DNA of 6,050 nt from an uncultured Mycoplasmatota bacterium (GTDB lineage: Bacteria > Bacillota_I > Bacilli_A > RF39 > UBA660). The notes beneath the pieces were generated by a model. That model ran no database searches. It was not told the origin of the DNA and saw only the letters and a list, made by a program, of their open reading frames with translations. Shown in pieces: positions 1 to 5,483 of the stretch. Numbering within the stretch: the stretch's first letter is position 1; each line of letters starts with the position of its first letter. The translations under genes and the position numbers were made by a program. Location of the stretch: the NCBI GenBank assembly GCA_947087145.1, contig CAMUBM010000053.1, positions 1 through 6,050 on the forward strand. Reading direction: 5' to 3'.

Positions 1-975
1 CGTTTTTTCTAATTCTTCATAAATGTTTCTTAATTCTTTGGAATAAGGATACTTTTTACGAATAAGTTTCAAAGTTCTCTGTACACTTTGTTGCACTGAT
101 TGCTTTGATAAATTATATTCTTTACTAAGATTACCAAAACTTTTTCTTTTCCCTTGCATACCATAAAAAGCTGCTGTCATTTTCTTATTTCTATAAGAAG
201 GCAATTCCAAAATTTCATAAATTTCCCGAACTCGATTACGTAGAAGTTGACACTCTATCTCATTTAAAGGATTTTCTATTTCTAAAAAAACATTGGACGG
301 GTCTTTAGAATTATAAATAGAATATAAGACTTCTTCCATAATATAAGGTAGGAAAAAAGCTATTTTACGATAGGAAAAGTTTTCTTCTTTATCCAAAATA
401 GAAACACTATCTACTAAAGAGTAAATTTCTTCAAAAAAAGAATAAAAAGAACGCAAGGTAGGAAACTCTTTAAAAGTTTGCAAAAATTGTGAATAAGAAA
501 GTTTTCCCATTTTTTCTCTTAACAAAATATATTGGAATAAACAAGTAAAAAAACTTTGTTTCTCTACTCCAAAAAATTCAAAATAAAGAAAAGAAGCGTC
601 TTTATTTCGTTCACTACATAATAAAGATTGTGCTATTTTAAGAAAAAAATCTCTTCGAAAAAAATCACTATAATAAGAAATATCTAATATCTTTCCATTA
701 TTTATAAATTCCATCCAAACAAGTATGCCCGCTTGAATAATATCTTCTACATTACATTTATTAGATGGTAAATATACCAAAAAGGAATCATTTATAGTTT
801 CATACACTACGTACATAGTTCCTAAAACAAGCTTTTCTTTTAAGACATTCTTCTCTTCTATATTTGTAGAATGAATAAAATGAATATAGACTTCCTGTGC
901 TTTTTTTAATGAAAGTTTTTGATAATTTTCAAAAGAAGAAAACCAATTTTTTAAAATAAGGAAATTTTGCTCCAT
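1..975 (-). CDS. Divergent sigma-70-like factor, 3' end beyond window
   Basis: The frame is open from ATG at 973-975 to the left edge: 325 codons with no stop, so the C-terminus is missing. A G-rich SD (GAGGGGGG) sits 4 bases before the ATG. I read the architecture as sigma-70. Residues about 18-60 resemble regions 1.2 to 2.1. Region 2 follows, with DIIQAGILVWMEF at 76-90 (compare DLIQEGNIGLM in known sigmas) and ISYYSDFFRRDFFLKI near 99-114 in place of the STYATWWIRQAI segment. A divergent region 3 spans about 126-225. Region 4 lies at 236-311, with a helix-turn-helix near 279-310 (FGNLSKEYNLSKQSVQQ...LKLIRKK). Known family role: sigma factors direct RNA polymerase core to promoters. Inference: this is an alternative factor, because region 2 aromatics and region 4 polar residues differ from a housekeeping sigma. 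It follows the 464-aa gene by 56 bases and may have its own promoter. It could also be a sigma-derived regulator that no longer starts transcription. Confidence 0.72.
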   Translation of the reverse strand, partial: MEQNFLILKNWFSSFENYQKLSLKKAQEVYIHFIHSTNIEEKNVLKEKLVLGTMYVVYETINDSFLVYLPSNKCNVEDIIQAGILVWMEFINNGKILDISYYSDFFRRDFFLKIAQSLLCSERNKDASFLYFEFFGVEKQSFFTCLFQYILLREKMGKLSYSQFLQTFKEFPTLRSFYSFFEEIYSLVDSVSILDKEENFSYRKIAFFLPYIMEEVLYSIYNSKDPSNVFLEIENPLNEIECQLLRNRVREIYEILELPSYRNKKMTAAFYGMQGKRKSFGNLSKEYNLSKQSVQQSVQRTLKLIRKKYPYSKELRNIYEELEKT

Positions 976-1001
976 TTTTCCCCCCTCATTTCTGAAAAAA
1001 T

Positions 1002-1030
1002 ATTCTAACAAAGAAAAAAAGAAAAGGCAA
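1002..1030 (-). promoter_or_regulatory. Possible promoter of the sigma-like gene
   Basis: On the minus strand, TTGCCT (1025-1030) is followed after 17 bases by TAGAAT (1002-1007), with TG placed for an extended -10 (TGTTAGAAT). A start near 995 would leave a leader of about 20 bases holding only the SD. No terminator is visible between the two genes, so read-through from the upstream gene is equally possible. The site overlaps none of the upstream coding sequence except its very end. Confidence 0.38.
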
Positions 1031-1031
1031 A

Positions 1032-2426
1032 TTACTTTTTTAAATCATGTTTTCTCTTATAGTCTGTATGACGAGCCATTTCTATGACTGGAGGCAAAAG
1101 TCGTAAAGATTTCAAACGAATATTTTGATACATTGCAAATTCCTTTTTATTTGGATAAGCAGATGCATCTTTTCCCGAATATTCCGAGGAAAAAATGCTT
1201 ACGTAAGAAAAAGGTAGAAAAGTTCCCTTTGCACTTACAAGTCGTACCGAAAAACATTTTAAAAATTCTTCTTGAAAAAAAGGTATTCTTATTTCCCCAT
1301 TCACCTTCCCATCATATAAATTTTGAATGCAATAACAATCCTCTATTTTACGAACGACTATACCATATGGATTTTTTTCTAAATGCACTTGAAAAGCAAA
1401 AAAATCATCCAATAAAGAAACAAAAAAATTAAATTCTATAATAGGAAGAAGTCGCTTTCTCTGTTCTTCTAAAAATAGTTTTTCTTTTTCTAAATATTTT
1501 TCTGTATAAATCATGGAAGAAATACATTCTTTAGGATGAGAAATCCCCATCATTTCACAAACGTTTTGAATAGTCACCATAAATACACTCATAATCTGCT
1601 CATAAATATCATTACTAAAAAGCAAGTAATTTATTTTTTTCTCATTTTTTTGTTCCTTACAAGTAACACTCACATGCTTACCAAGGACATAAGAAAGGGA
1701 ATAATCAGAAATAGAAGCAGAAAAAGGAGTAAAAGAATAATCAACATAAAAAAAAGAATCTCTTTCTATTTCTGGTCGATTTTTTAAAACAAAATCATCT
1801 TGTAACAACACAATATCATAAGAAGCAAACGAAATATTTTCTTCGTACCAATCTTTAATAGTGACTCGAAAATCTCTTTTCTTCAGTTTCTGCTCCAAAA
1901 CCAATTTATTTATTTTAGAATATCCACATACATACAGTATTTTAAAATCTTTTATTTGTAAAACAGGTTCTTTATTTTTTAATTTTCTTAAAAGAAGTTC
2001 ACAAATTTTATCCATAGGTATATTAGTAAATCTTTTACTATCTATCACACATTTTTGCTTTAAATCTTGTCTAAAAGGACAACAAGAAATCTTTACGCCA
2101 TTAAAAAACTTTTCTACAATTGCTTCCTCTGTATCCTTAAAACTTAAACTTCTCTCTTCATAAAGCTCTACTCTTATAAGTGTAGTTTTATTTTCCCATA
2201 GTAGTTGTCTAAAAGAAAGAAAATCTACTCCTCTCGTATATCTTTCAATTAAAGCAGAATATTCTTTTATTTTCTCTGGACAATTTGCAAAAAATGCAAA
2301 AGCTTCTTTAGGAGAAGAAAAACAAGTAATTCTCTGAAAACCAACATTTTGTAAACAGATATAATCTTCTTTTTTCTGCGAAATCAATAATATTTTTGCA
2401 AATTTTAATACATGTCTTTCTTTCAT
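1032..2426 (-). CDS. Uncharacterised 464-aa protein, receiver-like N-terminus
   Basis: I do not recognise this protein. The start is well supported: ATG at 2424-2426 with AGGAG at 2433-2437, 6 bases upstream. No signal peptide or clear membrane helix is visible, so it is probably cytoplasmic. Residues 10-90 look like an alpha/beta fold reminiscent of a CheY-type receiver: strand AKILLIS (10-16), a helix at about 38-48 (PKEAFAFFANC), strand YSALIE (56-61), then GVDFL (66-70). In that alignment Glu61 falls where the phosphorylated Asp normally sits. A second Rossmann-like segment runs from about 160 to 230 (FKILYVCGYS, then YDIVLLQDDFV). Residues 265-345 look mostly helical, and the C-terminal 120 residues are beta-rich. 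Inference: it is a regulator or partner of the sigma-like protein encoded just downstream. Fold assignments come from reading the sequence by eye and are tentative. The C-terminus is basic (YKRKHDLKK). Confidence 0.75.
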   Translation of the reverse strand: MKERHVLKFAKILLISQKKEDYICLQNVGFQRITCFSSPKEAFAFFANCPEKIKEYSALIERYTRGVDFLSFRQLLWENKTTLIRVELYEERSLSFKDTEEAIVEKFFNGVKISCCPFRQDLKQKCVIDSKRFTNIPMDKICELLLRKLKNKEPVLQIKDFKILYVCGYSKINKLVLEQKLKKRDFRVTIKDWYEENISFASYDIVLLQDDFVLKNRPEIERDSFFYVDYSFTPFSASISDYSLSYVLGKHVSVTCKEQKNEKKINYLLFSNDIYEQIMSVFMVTIQNVCEMMGISHPKECISSMIYTEKYLEKEKLFLEEQRKRLLPIIEFNFFVSLLDDFFAFQVHLEKNPYGIVVRKIEDCYCIQNLYDGKVNGEIRIPFFQEEFLKCFSVRLVSAKGTFLPFSYVSIFSSEYSGKDASAYPNKKEFAMYQNIRLKSLRLLPPVIEMARHTDYKRKHDLKK

Positions 2427-2452
2427 TCGTTGCTCCTATTTATTTTTTTACT

Positions 2453-2481
2453 ATTATAAGTATACAATAACCCCAAAAAAC
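2453..2481 (-). promoter_or_regulatory. Promoter of the 464-aa protein gene
   Basis: A perfect TATAAT lies at 2453-2458 on the minus strand, 26 bases before the start codon. At 17-base spacing the -35 position (2476-2481) reads GTTTTT, a poor match to TTGACA. It coincides with the T-run of the serS terminator. The weak -35 suggests a low-activity or activator-dependent promoter, or one read by a non-standard sigma factor. Confidence 0.45.
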
Positions 2482-2496
2482 AGAACTAAAAGTTCT
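2475..2496 (-). terminator. Intrinsic terminator after serS
   Basis: Starting 2 bases after the serS stop, the minus strand reads AGAACT, TTT, AGTTCT, then GTTTTTT. This is a 6-bp stem (2491-2496 with 2482-2487), a 3-base loop and a T-run. The stem is short and low in GC, so termination is probably incomplete and some read-through into the next two genes is likely. Confidence 0.5.
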
Positions 2497-2498
2497 AT

Positions 2499-3788
2499 TT
2501 ATTCCTTGGGAAGTAATTTTTCTTTTCCACCCATATAAGGTTGTAAAGCCCTTGGTATCAAAACACTACCATCTTCTTGTAAATTATTTTCTAAAAATGC
2601 AATTAACATTCTAGGAGGAGCAATCACCGTGTTATTCAACGTATGAGCATATTCTTTTTCTCCATTACTTTTTTTATAACGAATACCAAGCCGTCTTGCC
2701 TGTGCATCCGTTAGATTAGAACAAGAACACACTTCAAAATATTTTTGTTGTCTTGGACTCCATGCCTCAATATCACAAGAACGATATTTTAAGTCTGCTA
2801 AGTCTCCTGAGCAACAAACAAGTTTTCTTACTGGAATATCTAAACTTCTAAAAAGTTCTACAGAATAGTTCCACATTTTTTCGTACCATGCATCACTCTC
2901 TTCAGGTTTACATAGGACAACCATTTCTTGTTTTTCAAATTGGTGAATACGATACACTCCACGTTCTTCAATGCCATGAGCCCCAACTTCTTTACGAAAA
3001 CAAGGAGAATAAGACGTCATAGTAATAGGAAGTTCACTTTCCTTTAAAATTTGATCTTTAAACTTAGCAATCATACTATGTTCACTTGTACCAATTAAAT
3101 ACAAATCTTCCCCTTCAATTTTATACATCATGGCATCTTTTTCTTCAAAAGACATGACTCCGTCCACGGCATCTCCATGGATCATAAAAGGAGGAATACA
3201 ATAAGTAAATCCCTTTTCAATCATAAAATCTCTTGCATAAGTTAAAACGGCAGAATGAAGTCTTGCAATATCTCCCATTAAGTAGTAAAAACCATTACCA
3301 CTAACTCTTCCAGCAGCCTCTTTATCTAAACCACTGAAACTTGCCATAATATCACTATGATACGGAATTTCAAATGTTGGAACAACAGGATCTCCAAAAC
3401 GCGCTTCCTCTACATTTTTAGAATCATCTTCTCCGATGGGAACATCCTCAGCAATAATATTAGGAATAAGCATCATTTTGGTCTTTATTTCTTCACGCAA
3501 AGCCGTTTCCTTCTCTTCCAAAGTAGCAATTTCACTTTTCATATTTGCCACTTTCTCTTTTAACACACTAGCATCTTCCACTTTTTTCTCTTGCATCAAA
3601 ATTCCAATTTGTTTACTCATTTTATTGACTTCACTTTTTAAAGCATCATTTTTAGTTTGTGTCTCACGAAGAATAATATCCTTTTCTCGAACTTCATCTA
3701 CTAAACTATTTTTATGTTCTTGAAATTTCTTTTTGTTATTCTCTTTTACGAGTTCTGGATTTTCTCTAATTAATTTAATATCTATCAT
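2499..3788 (-). CDS. serS: Seryl-tRNA synthetase
   Basis: This class II aminoacyl-tRNA synthetase charges tRNA-Ser with serine using ATP, in the cytoplasm. Its 429 aa are the usual length. Residues 1-105 form the charged, heptad-like helical hairpin that grips the long variable arm of tRNA-Ser (start MIDIKLIRENPELV). The catalytic core contains TSE at 234-236 (serine binding), motif 2 with FRKE at 264-267 and RGVYRIHQFEKQE at 276-288, CSGDLADLK at 326-334, and motif 3 with Arg393 before LIAFLENN. Motif 3 reads LNNTVIAPPR, where common bacterial enzymes have a glycine/serine-rich segment. From memory this form is typical of Lachnospiraceae relatives, so it looks like a lineage trait rather than damage. 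AGGAG at 3797-3801 lies 8 bases before the ATG, inside the end of the upstream HD gene. The 14-base overlap suggests translational coupling. A terminator follows directly. Confidence 0.97.
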   Translation of the reverse strand: MIDIKLIRENPELVKENNKKKFQEHKNSLVDEVREKDIILRETQTKNDALKSEVNKMSKQIGILMQEKKVEDASVLKEKVANMKSEIATLEEKETALREEIKTKMMLIPNIIAEDVPIGEDDSKNVEEARFGDPVVPTFEIPYHSDIMASFSGLDKEAAGRVSGNGFYYLMGDIARLHSAVLTYARDFMIEKGFTYCIPPFMIHGDAVDGVMSFEEKDAMMYKIEGEDLYLIGTSEHSMIAKFKDQILKESELPITMTSYSPCFRKEVGAHGIEERGVYRIHQFEKQEMVVLCKPEESDAWYEKMWNYSVELFRSLDIPVRKLVCCSGDLADLKYRSCDIEAWSPRQQKYFEVCSCSNLTDAQARRLGIRYKKSNGEKEYAHTLNNTVIAPPRMLIAFLENNLQEDGSVLIPRALQPYMGGKEKLLPKE

Positions 3789-4590
3789 TTTTTTTGCTCC
3801 TTTTTCTTTCTAATTTTACTTCTTCAATACGTTCTTCAAACAAAGGAATATAAGGTTTGTATTTTGTTAAAGCTTTTTGTCTAGCTTTTTCTGGTAAATC
3901 TTTCGTTCGCTCTGGACTTTCATTGTTTTTCATATCTTTTAATTTTGTTTTTAATACTCCAAGACTTCTACTAGGCAAAACTCTTTTCCTAATATAATCA
4001 TCATAAGTAGGATAAAGTTCTTTATCCCTTGTTAAAATACTAACAGCTTGCACAATACTTTCTGGGAATTTAAAAATATATCGCAGACTATCCAAAGTAA
4101 GATACCCATCTTCTACCACATCATGTAATAAACCAATGACTTTTTCCCTTTTAAAATCGAGTGCATTACTAACTGCTTGTAAATGCCAAGATTGCGGATT
4201 TCCAGACTTATCTGTCCGTTCTCCATAAATTCTTCCAACAATAACAAATGCTTTCCAATATATGTCCGAAATATTCGCAATGTATTGAATTTCTCCTGGA
4301 AATGCTCGGTCATCAAACCAACTTTTTGCTGCAATTTCGTCTACCATACTGCTTGGAATACCAATTTGTTTTAATTCCTTCAAAGAAATTCTTTCTTTAG
4401 AATTTTTTGGTGTTTCTGGATTTGTTTCTTTTTGAAAAAGTTCTATACAAGCAAGTTCTAACTCTGGTATTTCAGAATGAATTTCGGGTTGTTTGTTTTT
4501 TTCTTTACATTCTAGCAGTACTTTTTTAAAATACTCTACTTTTTCTTCTTTTTTCAAAAAAGAAAATTTTACTTCCTCTATAACTTCCAT
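3775..4590 (-). CDS. HD-domain phosphohydrolase, RelA/SpoT hydrolase-like
   Basis: Likely a cytoplasmic metal-dependent phosphohydrolase. I chose ATG at 4588-4590 (271 aa) because GGGGG lies 4 bases upstream. An in-frame TTG at 4605 is possible but weaker. The N-terminal 65 residues are charged and helical, with no family I know. The HD domain spans about 108-250: His136 in SWHLQAV, LLHDVVED at 154-161 supplying His156, Asp157, Glu160 and Asp161, and Asp219 in KLKDMKNN as the fourth metal ligand. These match the HD signature of ppGpp hydrolases, in which LLHDVVEDT and a later LxDxxxN motif are typical. No synthetase domain is present and the length fits a hydrolase-only protein. The substrate (ppGpp or another nucleotide) is inferred from motif resemblance only. 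The gene is first in an operon with serS, which it overlaps by 14 bases, in line with a link between serine charging and nucleotide signalling. Confidence 0.85.
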   Translation of the reverse strand: MEVIEEVKFSFLKKEEKVEYFKKVLLECKEKNKQPEIHSEIPELELACIELFQKETNPETPKNSKERISLKELKQIGIPSSMVDEIAAKSWFDDRAFPGEIQYIANISDIYWKAFVIVGRIYGERTDKSGNPQSWHLQAVSNALDFKREKVIGLLHDVVEDGYLTLDSLRYIFKFPESIVQAVSILTRDKELYPTYDDYIRKRVLPSRSLGVLKTKLKDMKNNESPERTKDLPEKARQKALTKYKPYIPLFEERIEEVKLERKRSKKNDRY

Positions 4591-4638
4591 AATTCCCCCA
4601 TACAAACCTTACTGCACATACTCTTTACAGCTAGATTA

Positions 4639-4667
4639 AGTATAACACAAATTCTTTTTCTTGGAAA
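4639..4667 (-). promoter_or_regulatory. Promoter of the HD-serS operon
   Basis: On the minus strand, TTTCCA (4662-4667) is followed after 17 bases by TATACT (4639-4644), with TG positioned as an extended -10 (TGTTATACT). The predicted start near 4632 gives a leader of about 42 bases. That is too short for a T-box, which often precedes synthetase genes in this group, so control of serS by a tRNA-sensing leader is unlikely at this promoter. Confidence 0.6.
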
Positions 4668-4673
4668 AATAAA

Positions 4674-4702
4674 TGCACATTTTTTCTATAAAGTGCTATA
4701 AT
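4674..4702 (+). promoter_or_regulatory. Promoter of the zinc-ribbon gene
   Basis: TGCACA (4674-4679) is followed after 17 bases by a perfect TATAAT (4697-4702), with TG as an extended -10 (TGCTATAAT). It points away from the HD-serS promoter, and the two -35 boxes are only 6 bases apart. The imperfect inverted repeat AAATG-CA-CATTT (4671-4682) covers this -35 and could be an operator, though A/T-rich repeats of this size also occur by chance. Confidence 0.62.
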
Positions 4703-4732
4703 ACCAATAGATTTTAATTATTTTTTATAAAC

Positions 4733-4786
4733 TCTCCTTTTGGAAATTGAATAAAGAAGTATTAAAATAAATTTTTTAAAAGGAGG
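4733..4786 (+). promoter_or_regulatory. Possible SD-masking hairpin in leader
   Basis: In the 85-base leader of the zinc-ribbon gene, CTCCTTTTGGAAA (4734-4746) can pair with TTTTTTAAAAGGAG (4773-4785 used): 11 Watson-Crick and 2 G-U pairs, plus a further T-G pair at 4733/4786. The 3' arm contains most of the strong SD (AAGGAGGAG, 4780-4788) that precedes the ATG. If it forms, it would hide the SD and could allow translational control. The 26-base loop lowers its stability, and no known riboswitch was recognised. Confidence 0.3.
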
Positions 4787-4793
4787 AGAAAAG

Positions 4794-4967
4794 ATGCAAG
4801 ACAAGAAAATAAAATGTAAAATTTGCGGTACAGAATTTGACTTCACTATTGGACAACAAGAATTTTTTAAAGAGCATAATTTAACAGAGCCTAGAAAATG
4901 TAAAGATTGTAAAGAAAAAGAAAAGCAAGAAAAAAACAAAAACAATACTTATCATAAAGTAGCATAG
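4794..4967 (+). CDS. Small zinc-ribbon protein, four-cysteine type
   Basis: This is a 57-aa protein starting at ATG 4794-4796 with a very strong SD (AAGGAGGAG) 5 bases upstream. It has two cysteine pairs, Cys8-x2-Cys11 and Cys36-x2-Cys39, which should hold one zinc ion. Between them lies FDFTIGQQEFFKEHNL (15-30), followed by EPRKCKDCK (32-40). This matches the pattern of the small 'probable zinc-ribbon' family common in Clostridia (typically CxxCGxxFxFTxGEQEFYxxxG...PxRCxxCR). The family has no established function. The lysine-rich tail after Cys39 suggests nucleic-acid or ribosome contact, which is inference. It is the only plus-strand gene in the window, with its own promoter and terminator, so it is a monocistronic unit. 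It is too short for many gene finders, but the codons, SD, promoter and terminator all agree. Confidence 0.88.
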   Translation: MQDKKIKCKICGTEFDFTIGQQEFFKEHNLTEPRKCKDCKEKEKQEKNKNNTYHKVA

Positions 4968-4997
4968 AAAAATTCGCAGTTATGGGTGCGAATTTTT
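4968..4997. terminator. Strong bidirectional terminator
   Basis: AAAAATTCGCA (4968-4978) and TGCGAATTTTT (4987-4997) form a perfect 11-bp stem around the 8-base loop GTTATGGG. The A/T arms give a T-run on both strands, so it can stop the zinc-ribbon transcript from the left and the cyclotransferase transcript from the right. It starts immediately after the zinc-ribbon stop codon, and its right arm overlaps the stop codon of the convergent gene by 2 bases. Confidence 0.88.
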
Positions 4998-5475
4998 ATT
5001 TATTCTCTTTTTTTCTAATTCTTCTAAAATCCATTTCATCAAAAGTATCTCTTAATGCTATATCAAGAATAGTTTTATCAAATCCAAAATGATTATAACC
5101 TTTCTCACAAGTTTCTATATACCTTCTAGATGGTAAATGATAGGTAAAATTTTCATTCATAATATAAATGAAAGCTTTTTTCTTTTTTCCATCAATTTCT
5201 AGAGGAATATAAGTTTTTTTATAAATTGTTGGATACCCTTCATAATTATCTAATGAAAACATATCAAAAGGTAAAACTTCAAATACTCCTAAAGGCACCT
5301 TGTATCCTTTACATCTTTCTATTGTTAAATAGGCAAAAAAATCAGCCTTACCTTTGTATACTAATCTATAATCTTTTAGTAGAGTAAACCCCAAAGGATT
5401 AGCAGTCCAACACCTATAGTTCATTTGCTCAAGATTTAAATTACTTCCATAAGCTAAATAATATTTTTTAAACAT
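4996..5475 (-). CDS. Gamma-glutamylcyclotransferase-like protein
   Basis: At 159 aa this is a typical single-domain member of the GGCT/AIG2-like fold. Known enzymes of the fold cleave gamma-glutamyl amines or dipeptides, releasing 5-oxoproline and the free amine or amino acid. The glycine-loop signature YLAYGSN lies at 6-12. The catalytic glutamate should be Glu79 in LDNYEGYPTIY (75-85), the form seen in gamma-glutamylamine-type members. PLGVFEVL at 61-68 is the central strand, and KKAFIYIMN at 99-107 matches the usual late strand. The start is supported by the fold beginning at residue 4 and by an SD (AGGTG, 5481-5485) that overlaps the upstream stop codon. The gap to the upstream amidoligase is 8 bases, so they are co-transcribed. 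Inference: it removes or edits gamma-glutamyl adducts made by the amidoligase. The real substrate cannot be told from sequence. The C-terminus is basic (RRIRKKENK). Confidence 0.9.
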   Translation of the reverse strand: MFKKYYLAYGSNLNLEQMNYRCWTANPLGFTLLKDYRLVYKGKADFFAYLTIERCKGYKVPLGVFEVLPFDMFSLDNYEGYPTIYKKTYIPLEIDGKKKKAFIYIMNENFTYHLPSRRYIETCEKGYNHFGFDKTILDIALRDTFDEMDFRRIRKKENK

Positions 5476-5483
5476 ATAAACAC

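Noticed and set aside
1133..2163. Three plus-strand frames of 83-100 aa opposite the 464-aa gene
   Set aside because: Composition is rich in Phe, Ile, Lys and Asn with no motif, and each lies entirely within a better supported gene.
3357..3723. Two plus-strand frames opposite the serS coiled coil
   Set aside because: They are antisense to a certain gene, and their hydrophobic stretches mirror its charged coiled-coil codons.
4113..4374. Short frames on both strands inside the HD gene
   Set aside because: They overlap the HD catalytic region, have no SD of note and no recognisable motif.
4603..4605. TTG as start of the HD-domain gene
   Set aside because: ATG at 4588-4590 has GGGGG 4 bases upstream, the same spacing as the sigma-like gene; the TTG adds only five residues.
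4591..4640. T-box or other riboswitch before the HD-serS operon
   Set aside because: The leader from the predicted start is only about 42 bases, too short for a T-box, and no specifier stem or antiterminator was seen.
4718..4945. 75-aa minus-strand frame with a hydrophobic, signal-like start
   Set aside because: It is antisense to the zinc-ribbon gene; the hydrophobicity comes from reading its lysine codons backwards (AAA/AAG become TTT/CTT), and no SD was seen.
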